Shown one piece after another: positions 1 to 6,518 of a stretch of 38,297 bases of DNA; positions within the stretch are counted from its first letter, which is position 1; the number at the start of each line of letters is the position of its first letter. Below the pieces are notes generated by a model. It searched no databases. It was not told the DNA's origin and saw only the letters and a program-made list of their open reading frames with translations. Position numbers and translations under genes: made by a program. Location of the stretch: NCBI GenBank assembly GCA_016874035.1, contig VGVM01000023.1, positions 1-38,297 of the forward strand, written 5' to 3'. This DNA is from Gemmatimonadota bacterium. GTDB lineage: Bacteria; Gemmatimonadota; Gemmatimonadetes; Gemmatimonadales; Gemmatimonadaceae.

Positions 1-130
1 CCGCGACGCCCGCGCTGTCACCCTTGCCGAACTTCAGGCCGGTGCGCGGATCGGAAGTCGAGGGGTACGTCTGTGCCGAGAGGGCCGAGCCCGCGGCCGT
101 GAGGAGGAGGAGGGCAAGAAACTTGCGCAT
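1..130 (-). CDS. N-terminus of a secreted protein, cut by the window edge
   Basis: Reading the minus strand from the ATG at 130-128 gives MRKFLALLLLTAAGSALSAQ, a clear Sec signal peptide with a Lys/Arg start, a leucine-rich core and an A-x-A-Q-like cleavage site. About 23 residues of mature protein follow, beginning TYPSTSDPRTGLKFGKGDSA, before the window ends. Nothing catalytic is visible in so short a piece. The 'SDPRxGLK' opening resembles secreted LVIVD-repeat beta-propeller proteins, but that is a weak memory-based match. The gene lies just downstream of the DUF305 gene on the same strand (32-bp gap), so the two may be co-transcribed. Confidence 0.6.
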   Translation of the reverse strand, partial: MRKFLALLLLTAAGSALSAQTYPSTSDPRTGLKFGKGDSAGVA

Positions 131-162
131 TACGGACAACTCCGGGGTTGGGAGACGGGAGG

Positions 163-768
163 CTATGGCTTGACGGGCAATTGCGCGAGCATCGCGCGCA
201 TCACGCCGATCTCGGCGGTCTGCGCGGTTACGACATCGTTGGCAAAGATGCCGACATCCACTTCCTGACCGCCGCGCGGCGCCGCGAACAGGTCGGCGAC
301 CATTTGCAGCGCACCTTCGTGGTGCATGATCATGTAGTTCAGGAACGCGCGGTCGAAGTCCACGCCCCGCGCATCCTCGAGTTCCTTCAACTGCTTGTCA
401 TCGAGCATGCCGGCCATCTTCATGTTGCGCCACGAGGACGTGTCCGGCGCTTCCTGCTTGTAGTAACGCAGCCAGCCCTGCATCTGCAGGATCTCGGGCA
501 TCTGCGACTGGTCGATCTTTTGGGCAAGCTTGAGCAGGCGCGGGTTCGCCTTTCGCGATTCGGCGAGCCGTGACATGACGATCGCCTGCGCGTGGTGGGC
601 GATCATGCCCTGCATGAACTCGACGTCGGCGGCCACGTACCGAGCGCCGGGTGGGACCACGATCTTGGACATGCCGTGCATGGCGTGGCCGGCCATCGGG
701 TCCTGCGCTTCGAGCGAGCCAGCCATCGCCACGGCGAGGGCGGCGAGGGGGAGGGTTCGTAAGATCAT
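163..768 (-). CDS. DUF305 family secreted His/Met-rich protein
   Basis: A 201-residue protein with a Sec signal peptide (about residues 1-22, ending SLEAQ). The mature part has the DUF305 four-helix, ferritin-like pattern: a first His pair in FMQGMIAHHAQA (58-59), a second in YMIMHHEGA (149-150), and many Met residues between them. DUF305 proteins are periplasmic or extracytoplasmic and are often found near copper or other metal handling genes. The paired HH and Met motifs are what would bind metal, but no function is proven. Length is usual for the family. A GGTGA-type ribosome site lies just before the ATG. The gene upstream is tgt, 64 bp away on the same strand. Confidence 0.85.
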   Translation of the reverse strand: MILRTLPLAALAVAMAGSLEAQDPMAGHAMHGMSKIVVPPGARYVAADVEFMQGMIAHHAQAIVMSRLAESRKANPRLLKLAQKIDQSQMPEILQMQGWLRYYKQEAPDTSSWRNMKMAGMLDDKQLKELEDARGVDFDRAFLNYMIMHHEGALQMVADLFAAPRGGQEVDVGIFANDVVTAQTAEIGVMRAMLAQLPVKP

Positions 769-832
769 CGTGTCATCACCGGTGAGGGTGTTTGGGGCGG
801 TAGGACGCGTACAGCATCCATAGCTACGCTAT

Positions 833-2062
833 TCACCCGCTCCGCGTTGCACCAGCGGCCGATTCGAGGCGCTGGAGCCTGTCAGCGCTCCACCCGGCAA
901 AAGCCCCCGTACGAATCGCGGCCCTGGCGTCCATCACGAGGTGCGTCAGGAACCACACATTGTGCAGGGCCAGCAGCCGTGGCCCCAGCATTTCCTCGCT
1001 CACGAACAAGTGGCGCAGGTAGGCGCGGTCGTACTCCGTACAGCAGGGGCACCCGCACCCCTCCACGAGTGCGCGGCGATCGCTCCGGAAGCCGCTCTGG
1101 CGGATCTGCTCGGTTCCGTCCGGCGTGAAGGCCGTTCCATGGCGCCCCATTCGTGTGGGCGCCACGCAGTCGAACAGGTCAACGCCGCGGCGGATTCCCT
1201 CGATCAGGTCGTCGGGATGCCCGACCCCCATCAGGTATCGGGGGAGCGCGCGAGGGAGGATCGGGTCGCAGGTCTCCAGCACGCGGTGCAACTCAGGCTT
1301 GGGCTCGCCGACCGAAACGCCTCCGATCGCGATGCCCTTCCAGTCGCCCATGCCCAGGATCCCGGCGACCGACGCGCGACGCAGGTCCACATCGGTGCCG
1401 CCCTGCACGATCGGGAACAGCGTTTGCGCTGGCCCGGGATCTTCGCGCACCAGGCGCTGGTGCTCAGCTCGGGAGCGATCGAGCCAGCGCAGGCTGCGCT
1501 CCATGGCCGCGCGCGCCACATCGAGTGGCGCTCCACCCTCGACCAGCTCGTCAAGCTGCATGACAACGTCCGCACCGAGGTTCCGTTGCACCTGCATCGC
1601 CTTTTCCGGCGTGTACTGGTGCAGCGAGCCTTCGATGGGGCTGCGGAACTCGACTCCGGCCTCGCTGACGGTGCGCTTCCTCGCGAGCGAGAACACCTGG
1701 AACCCGCCGGAATCCGTGAGCATGGGACCGCGCCAGCGGGAAAACTCTTGCACGCCGCCGGCCTCGCGAACGTGCTCGTCGCCGGGCCGCAGGTAGAGGT
1801 GCAGCGCGTTCGCGAGCACCATCTGCGCCCCTGCGGCGCGGATTTCGTGCATCGAGAGCCCGCGGATAGTGCCGTGGGTTGCCACAGGCATGAACGCCGG
1901 CGTCTCGACCGGACCGTGGGGCGTCGTAAACACGCCCGCTCGCGCCGACCCCGCCTCGTGCGAGATCGTGAAGGTGAACGCGCTCCGGTCGTGGTCGGCA
2001 ACCGTGAGTTCCGACGCATTGACCCGGGCCGCGCGCACGGCGGACGATTTCGTGGGCTCCAT
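833..2062 (-). CDS. tgt: Queuine/preQ1 tRNA-guanine transglycosylase
   Basis: A 409-residue TGT, the enzyme that exchanges guanine-34 in GUN-anticodon tRNAs for preQ1 during queuosine synthesis. Seen directly: TPHGPVETPAFMPVATHG (47-64), the general acid/base Asp in DSGGFQV (117-123), VQGG (219-222), the GGVSVGEP loop (247-254), the nucleophile region VDLFDCVAPTR (294-304), and a zinc site C336-x-C338-x2-C341 with H367. All key residues are present, so the enzyme should be active. The first 25 or so residues are an extension with no good ribosome site before the ATG, so a somewhat later start is possible. It is not next to queA, yajC or secD, its usual partners in many genomes. Confidence 0.96.
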   Translation of the reverse strand: MEPTKSSAVRAARVNASELTVADHDRSAFTFTISHEAGSARAGVFTTPHGPVETPAFMPVATHGTIRGLSMHEIRAAGAQMVLANALHLYLRPGDEHVREAGGVQEFSRWRGPMLTDSGGFQVFSLARKRTVSEAGVEFRSPIEGSLHQYTPEKAMQVQRNLGADVVMQLDELVEGGAPLDVARAAMERSLRWLDRSRAEHQRLVREDPGPAQTLFPIVQGGTDVDLRRASVAGILGMGDWKGIAIGGVSVGEPKPELHRVLETCDPILPRALPRYLMGVGHPDDLIEGIRRGVDLFDCVAPTRMGRHGTAFTPDGTEQIRQSGFRSDRRALVEGCGCPCCTEYDRAYLRHLFVSEEMLGPRLLALHNVWFLTHLVMDARAAIRTGAFAGWSADRLQRLESAAGATRSG

Positions 2063-2136
2063 GACTGAGCGGAAGATTCACCCGGCCCGTCGGCGATGCC
2101 ATGGGAGCCGGGTGTACCTTGAATCAACCGCGGCCT

Positions 2137-2154
2137 GACCCCCGTAGTGGGGTC
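2137..2154. other. Short hairpin in the divergent tgt / membrane-protein intergenic region
   Basis: GACCCC (2137-2142) and GGGGTC (2149-2154) form a perfect 6-bp stem with a 6-nt loop in the 133-bp region between two divergent genes. It could be an operator or just part of a 5' leader. There is no U-tract, and being upstream of both genes it is not an obvious terminator. Confidence 0.25.
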
Positions 2155-2195
2155 GCGGCCCGATCCAACACGGGGCCGGTCAGGAGGCTCGACCC

Positions 2196-2507
2196 ATGCG
2201 ACTGCTTTGGAAGCTCATGAAGGTGGCGGTGCTTCTCGCGATCGTGGTTCCGGTCGCGGTGATCGCGCTCGCCATGACGCTGGGGATCTTCAGCGCGGCG
2301 GCGGCACTCGCGTTCCTGCTCCTGCGCGTCGCCGTGATCGGCCTGGTGGTCTGGGGTGTGTTCCGTCTCGTGTTCGGCGGGTTCCGGCGCGAACCCAAGC
2401 GCCCGACCATCCACGAGCCGAAGCCGCTCCCGCCGGTTGACCCGTACTACGAGGCCGCCATGCGCGACCTCAGCCGCGAACTCGGCGAGACCCCGAAAAC
2501 GCGCTAG
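2196..2507 (+). CDS. Small two-helix membrane protein, unknown function
   Basis: A 103-residue protein. Residues about 7-60 are almost wholly hydrophobic (LLWKLMKVAVLLAIVVPVAV..., then AAAALAFLLLRVAVIGLVVWGVFRLVFGG) and form two closely spaced membrane helices. The C-terminal 40 residues are a charged, proline-containing cytoplasmic-type tail (FRREPKRPTIHEPKPLPPVDPYY). A strong ribosome site CAGGAGG at 2181-2187 sits 8 nt before the ATG, which fixes the start. I do not recognise a family. It stands alone between divergent tgt and convergent proline dehydrogenase. Confidence 0.75.
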   Translation: MRLLWKLMKVAVLLAIVVPVAVIALAMTLGIFSAAAALAFLLLRVAVIGLVVWGVFRLVFGGFRREPKRPTIHEPKPLPPVDPYYEAAMRDLSRELGETPKTR

Positions 2508-2518
2508 GCCGGTTGGGC

Positions 2519-2542
2519 CCGGGCCGGCGCCAGCCGGCCCGG
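2519..2542. terminator. Perfect 10-bp hairpin at a convergent gene junction
   Basis: CCGGGCCGGC (2519-2528) pairs perfectly with GCCGGCCCGG (2533-2542) across a 4-nt GCCA loop. It lies exactly between the stop of the small membrane protein (2507) and the stop of proline dehydrogenase (2545). No U-tract follows on either strand, so it is a candidate bidirectional, U-less terminator or 3'-end stabiliser. Confidence 0.6.
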
Positions 2543-2544
2543 CG

Positions 2545-3471
2545 CTACCCCAGCATCGAGCGGATCACGAACCCGACGTTCGCCGGGCGTTCGGCCAGCC
2601 GCCGCATGTACCACTTGAACCACGCGGTGCCGTACGAAACCAGCGTCACGACGCTCTCGCCGCTCGCGCGCAACCGCTGCTGCTCGGCGTCCTTCACGCC
2701 GTAGAGCATGTGCACTTCGTACTTCCCGGCCGGCACCTTGAGCGCCCGTGCCCGCGCGATGATCCGGCCGACCAACGCGACGTCGTGCGTGCCGAAGATC
2801 GGGAGGCATTTCCCTTCCGCCGCCGCGCGGAGCATCGTGTCCGAGATGTCGTAGTACGCGTTGTCCACGTCCGCCTTCTTCGGGTACGCCAGGTGCGGGG
2901 GTTCGGAGTAGGCGCCCTTCACGAGCCGGATCACCGGGTTCACGTCCAAGAGGTCGGCGACGTCCTTCGGCGTGCGGTACAGGTACGCCTGGATCGCCAG
3001 CCCGGACTTCGGGAACTCCGTCTTGATCTTCCGGTAGAGCGCGATCGTGCGATCCACGTACGACGAGTCTTCCATGTCAATCCAGAGGAAGCAGCCCGTC
3101 GCCTGCGCCTTCGCGGCGAGTTCCTTCGTGTACGCGTCGCAGATATCCGGCGCGATGTCGAGGCCCAGCTGCGTCGGCTTCACGCTCACGTGGCCCGGAA
3201 GCCCGCGCTTCTTGATCTCGTCGAACAGCCAGAGGTAGTGATCGCGCACGGCCTTGGCTTCTTCGGGCGCGGTGATTGCCTCGCCGAGCTTGGTGAAGAT
3301 CGTGCCGCGGCCACCCTTGGCGAGCGCCGCGGACGCGTTCAGCGCATCCTCAGGGGCCTCGCCGGGCATGAATTTGCTCGTGGCGCGGCGGACGAAGCCC
3401 CACTTGGTGACATGGTTGTTGAGGTAGCTGCTCTTGGCGAGTGCGAGGAAGAATCCGCGACCGAATGGCAT
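2545..3471 (-). CDS. Proline dehydrogenase (monofunctional)
   Basis: A 308-residue PRODH, the FAD enzyme that oxidises L-proline to pyrroline-5-carboxylate and passes electrons to the quinone pool. Motifs visible: KPTQLG (98-103), IDMEDS (131-136), QAYLYR (161-166), RLVKGAY (182-188), GTHD (227-230), and the substrate-binding C-terminal helix YGTAWFKWYMRRLAERP (280-296) with the diagnostic Arg pair. Length fits the short monofunctional class; no P5C-dehydrogenase domain or neighbour is present. The ATG at 3471 has no Shine-Dalgarno sequence: its immediate leader is a heptamer tandem repeat (3481-3522), so initiation may be leaderless or SD-independent. It ends 3 nt after a perfect hairpin shared with the convergent gene. 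Confidence 0.94.
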   Translation of the reverse strand: MPFGRGFFLALAKSSYLNNHVTKWGFVRRATSKFMPGEAPEDALNASAALAKGGRGTIFTKLGEAITAPEEAKAVRDHYLWLFDEIKKRGLPGHVSVKPTQLGLDIAPDICDAYTKELAAKAQATGCFLWIDMEDSSYVDRTIALYRKIKTEFPKSGLAIQAYLYRTPKDVADLLDVNPVIRLVKGAYSEPPHLAYPKKADVDNAYYDISDTMLRAAAEGKCLPIFGTHDVALVGRIIARARALKVPAGKYEVHMLYGVKDAEQQRLRASGESVVTLVSYGTAWFKWYMRRLAERPANVGFVIRSMLG

Positions 3472-3480
3472 GAGTCTAGA

Positions 3481-3522
3481 TAGTAGGTATTAGATAGTAG
3501 GTAGTAGGTAGTAGGTAGTAGG
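3481..3522. repeat. Heptamer tandem repeat TAGTAGG in the proline dehydrogenase leader
   Basis: Four perfect consecutive TAGTAGG units occupy 3495-3522, preceded by another unit at 3481-3487 and a degenerate spacer. The array begins 10 nt upstream of the proline dehydrogenase start codon. The same heptamer recurs at 37211-37238, so it is a repeat family, not a one-off. Confidence 0.85.
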
Positions 3523-3576
3523 TAGACAGGGCGCGGACGTAAGAGTGCTGAACTCGCCTCGCTGGACCCCTACGAT

Positions 3577-3608
3577 ACCTGCCTGAAAATGCGTCAGGGC
3601 ACGCAGGT
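3577..3608 (-). terminator. Interrupted hairpin downstream of the Gfo/Idh/MocA gene
   Basis: ACCTGC-CTGA (3577-3586) can pair with TCAG (3594-3597) and GCAGGT (3603-3608), with a 5-nt bulge between the two right-hand blocks and a 7-nt loop. It starts 15 nt beyond the stop codon of the minus-strand oxidoreductase gene. It may end the upstream operon before the proline dehydrogenase leader begins. The bulge makes this tentative. Confidence 0.3.
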
Positions 3609-3622
3609 TTGCTTCACCGGAA

Positions 3623-4855
3623 CTACCCCTTCCACGTCCCCTTGGCGACAGCCGGGACGAACTTGTCGAGTTTGGGCGGCGGGAACGGCAGCGACTTCCG
3701 CTGCTCGGCGCTCATGTAGGCCGTCATGAGCATCCGCACCACATCCACACCGTCGTCCCAGGTGAGTAGCGGCTTTTCCTTGCCGAGGAACACCCGCACG
3801 AAGTGGCGATCCTCGTTGGTGTAGCCGTAGGCGCCGTACTCTTCCGGGATCACCGGCATCACGCCCTGCTCGGCGTTCTGCTTCTCGACGAGATCCTCGC
3901 CCGCCTTACCCTTCACTTCGCGGCTGAAGAACAACTGCAGGCCGGAGTCGAGCGAGTTCCACTTCATCGAATACTCGGGCCCCAGCAGCTCGGCGGAGAG
4001 CCGAAGCCCCGCCCCGACGTAACTCCAGCTCGTCGTGGCCTCGCCGATCGCGAGTTCGCCCGTCGGCGTCTCGAACTCGATCATGACGCTGGCAAAATCT
4101 TCAGCGGGTGCCTTCGAGTAGTCCACCTCTGAGCCCATCGCGGCCTTGAGCTTCTTCGCGTACGCGGGGCGCGACCACTTGAGCGACGCGATGTGACCGG
4201 TGACTCGCTTCGGCTTCACGGTCGAGAGCGGCTGGCCGGGTTCGGTGAGCAAGTAGCGAACGACGAGGGCGGAGTGGCACATCATGTCGTTGAGCACGCC
4301 GCCGCCCTGCTGCCTGCCCTGCCAGAACCACGGCGCGTGTGGGCCGCTGTGTTCTTCCGCGGCGCGCGCGAGGTAGGGCCGGCCCGTGGTGGCGGCGCCT
4401 CGCGCCCAGAGGAGCTTCTTGCCCGCCTCGACGTGCGGCGCGAACAGCTGGTTCTCGAGGTACCCCGTCTTCAGGCCGACCTTCTTGACCATGTCGCGGA
4501 TCTTGATCGCCTCGGCGACGTTCCGCGCGAGCGGCTTCTCGCAAGCGATGCCCTTGAGTGTGCCGCGCCCCTTCGCGATGGTGTGGACGATCTCCTCGAC
4601 GTTCTCGACGCGCGTGTGGTTCGGACCGCAGAGCCAGATCGCGTCCACTTCGGGGTCGGCGACCATTTCGCCGATGCTGCGGAACGTCTTCGCGAACCCG
4701 ACATCCATCTGCTTCGCGAGCGTGGCGGCCTCGGCGGCGCGCACGTGGTTGGGGCTCCACACGCCGGTGACGGCGCTCTCGCGCACGCCGCGCCAGCCCT
4801 GGATGTGGAAGCGGGTGTTGAAGCCGGAGCCGATGAAGCCGACGCGGAGTGCCAT
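3623..4855 (-). CDS. Gfo/Idh/MocA family NAD(P)-dependent oxidoreductase
   Basis: A 410-residue protein. An N-terminal Rossmann fold has the dinucleotide motif GFIGSGFNTRFH (6-17); the family's CEKPLARN signature follows (105-112), then GGGVLNDMMCHS (184-195), the usual 'GGGxLxDxxxH' of the substrate domain. The family oxidises or epimerises sugars, inositols and related polyols; the substrate cannot be read. No signal peptide is seen, so it is cytoplasmic. It is last in a minus-strand set after an amidohydrolase and a TPR protein. The start is remarkable: the first 12 nt of the gene (coding MALR) are repeated four more times upstream in a 14-bp tandem array, each copy forming a tiny ORF ending in TAATG. 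The plausible ribosome site (AGGT at 4923-4920) lies before the outermost copy. Confidence 0.92.
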   Translation of the reverse strand: MALRVGFIGSGFNTRFHIQGWRGVRESAVTGVWSPNHVRAAEAATLAKQMDVGFAKTFRSIGEMVADPEVDAIWLCGPNHTRVENVEEIVHTIAKGRGTLKGIACEKPLARNVAEAIKIRDMVKKVGLKTGYLENQLFAPHVEAGKKLLWARGAATTGRPYLARAAEEHSGPHAPWFWQGRQQGGGVLNDMMCHSALVVRYLLTEPGQPLSTVKPKRVTGHIASLKWSRPAYAKKLKAAMGSEVDYSKAPAEDFASVMIEFETPTGELAIGEATTSWSYVGAGLRLSAELLGPEYSMKWNSLDSGLQLFFSREVKGKAGEDLVEKQNAEQGVMPVIPEEYGAYGYTNEDRHFVRVFLGKEKPLLTWDDGVDVVRMLMTAYMSAEQRKSLPFPPPKLDKFVPAVAKGTWKG

Positions 4856-4911
4856 TAGCGGAGTGCCATTAGCGGAGTGTCATTAGCGGAGTGCCATTAG
4901 CGGAGTGCCAT
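4844..4911 (-). repeat. 14-bp tandem repeat making a ladder of four start-stop mini-ORFs
   Basis: On the minus strand the unit is TAATGGCACTCCGC. Five tandem copies (plus-strand boundaries 4844, 4858, 4872, 4886, 4900) include the real start of the oxidoreductase gene. Each of the four upstream copies reads ATG-GCA-CTC-CGC-TAA, with the last A of TAA being the A of the next ATG; the third copy from the gene has one change (ACA for GCA, Ala to Thr). A possible ribosome site AGGT (4923-4920) lies 8 nt before the outermost ATG (4911) and 64 nt before the true ATG (4855). Translation would then have to terminate and restart along the ladder, or start independently at the real ATG. Changes in copy number would leave the protein unchanged. 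Confidence 0.9.
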
Positions 4912-4946
4912 GTGAAGGTACCTGACGCCGGGCTGCAACATGACCC

Positions 4947-6518
4947 TCACCGGGCCCCTTTCGATTCGACGATGGCGCGCATTTCCGCGGCCTCCGGGAG
5001 TCCCGCGTCCGCCTTGTGCCAGTTGGCTTGCACTCGCTGCGCGGCAGTCAACGCGGATTGCGCGTCGCCAGCGGCGCGCGCGGCCCGGGCGAGGCCGATG
5101 AGTGCGCGCGTCCGGCCAGGTGTTCGGGCAAGCGCTCTCGTGAACGCCGCCTGCGCCTCGGCGGCGCGACCCGCCGCCAGCAGGATCTCGCCGTGCAGCT
5201 CCTCCGGCGGCTTCACGAACTGCGGTGGCCCAAACTCGAATGGCATACCGGCCTCGACGAGCGCGGCATCGCGGGCGCGCGACGCCGCGACGGCCCAGTC
5301 CTTGTCGACCGCGGCAGTGGCGGCCCTCAGCGTGAGCGACACCACGTTCAGTGCGTCCTTGGTCGTCCCGGAGGCCCGCATATGCGCCGTCGCGACCGCG
5401 AGATCCGCCTTCTCCAACGCCGCCTTGTCGCCGCGCTTCAGCGCGACCATTCCGGCAACGAACGCATCGGTTGCCAGCGGAACCTGCTGGCCCAACGGAA
5501 TATTGAGCTGCCACGACGCGACGGGGTCCGTCCACCGCTCGCCGTCAATCACGTAACTCGCGCGCATGTTCACGATGTACCCCGGCTCCCCGCCCCGCTG
5601 CTGCTTGCCGAAGTTGGCGCGTACGGTGTCGAGCAGCGCGCGCGATTCCGCGTACCGCCCGGCTTGGGTGTACCCGTAGCCGAGCCACGACGAGTAGTGA
5701 CCGGCCTGGATGATGTGCGACTGGTTGTGCGCTGCCGTCGTGTTCCGCGCGATGACATCGTCCCACATGCCGAGCGCGACGAAGATGTGCGACGTCATGT
5801 GGAGCGCGTGCGGCGAGCCGGGTGCGATGCGCGAATACGCACGCGCGGCCCAGAGCCCGAGCGGCGCGTGCACAGGGTCGTCGAAGGCGTGGATGACGAA
5901 ATGCGCTGCCGCCGGGTGGTCAGGATTCTCCCGCAGGACTTCCTCGGCCAGCGCGCCCGCCTGCATATAGGATGTGAACTCACGCACGCTCTGGTTGAGC
6001 CCGAGCAAGCCGAGCGCGTGCCACATCTTCGCTTCATGGTCCTTGGGGTGCGCGAGTGACGCCCGTTCGGCCGCGAGCGTGAAGAGCGTGTCGCGCCTCG
6101 GCTTCGAACCTTCGCCGTAGAGGGCCTCGACGGCGTCGAGGTACATCTGCTCGCGAGGCGTCCGCGCCTTGGCGCGCCGTTCCGCCGCTGTCGGCGCCAG
6201 CCGGGCGAGCGCGCCGCGCGCGGTCGCCAGGTTCTGCTGGTTCCACACCTGATGCGTGTACGTCAGCGCCTCACCCGCGTAGGCGAGTGCGAACAACGGG
6301 TCCGCCTTCTGCGCCTCCTGGAACGCCGTCGCGGCAGGCTCGTACTCGAAGCTGTAATACAGCAGCATGCCGCGGATGAATGGCGCCTGCGCGGCGGCGT
6401 TGCCGGAGTTCGGGAAGGAAATCGTGCCGAGCGGCTGCTGATGCGGCGCGGCACCCTGCGCGGCGAGATCGGTGGCCACGAAGGCCAGTGCGGTGCATGC
6501 GACAAGTCGTTGGATCAT
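4947..6518 (-). CDS. Secreted TPR-repeat protein
   Basis: A 523-residue protein with a Sec signal peptide (1-21, ending TDLAAQ) and TPR-like helical pairs, for example around 43-105 and in the C-terminal part (LLAAGRAAEAQAAFTRALAR). The central segment is highly distinctive: HFVIHAFDDPVHAPLG (206-221) and PHALHMTSHIFVALGMWDD (236-254). These His-rich motifs recur in a known but functionally uncharacterised TPR family in soil bacteria. The many conserved His residues suggest metal or ligand binding, which is inference. Its ATG overlaps the stop of the amidohydrolase gene (ATGA, 6518-6515), so the two are translationally coupled. The oxidoreductase ladder begins 35 nt after its stop. Confidence 0.85.
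   Translation of the reverse strand: MIQRLVACTALAFVATDLAAQGAAPHQQPLGTISFPNSGNAAAQAPFIRGMLLYYSFEYEPAATAFQEAQKADPLFALAYAGEALTYTHQVWNQQNLATARGALARLAPTAAERRAKARTPREQMYLDAVEALYGEGSKPRRDTLFTLAAERASLAHPKDHEAKMWHALGLLGLNQSVREFTSYMQAGALAEEVLRENPDHPAAAHFVIHAFDDPVHAPLGLWAARAYSRIAPGSPHALHMTSHIFVALGMWDDVIARNTTAAHNQSHIIQAGHYSSWLGYGYTQAGRYAESRALLDTVRANFGKQQRGGEPGYIVNMRASYVIDGERWTDPVASWQLNIPLGQQVPLATDAFVAGMVALKRGDKAALEKADLAVATAHMRASGTTKDALNVVSLTLRAATAAVDKDWAVAASRARDAALVEAGMPFEFGPPQFVKPPEELHGEILLAAGRAAEAQAAFTRALARTPGRTRALIGLARAARAAGDAQSALTAAQRVQANWHKADAGLPEAAEMRAIVESKGAR

Noticed and set aside
941-2068. A 375-codon plus-strand frame across tgt
   Set aside because: Antisense to tgt, whose catalytic and zinc residues are all present; composition is that of a shadow.
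4844-4911. CRISPR-like array
   Set aside because: The units are contiguous 14-bp repeats with no spacers, no palindromic repeat and no cas genes nearby.
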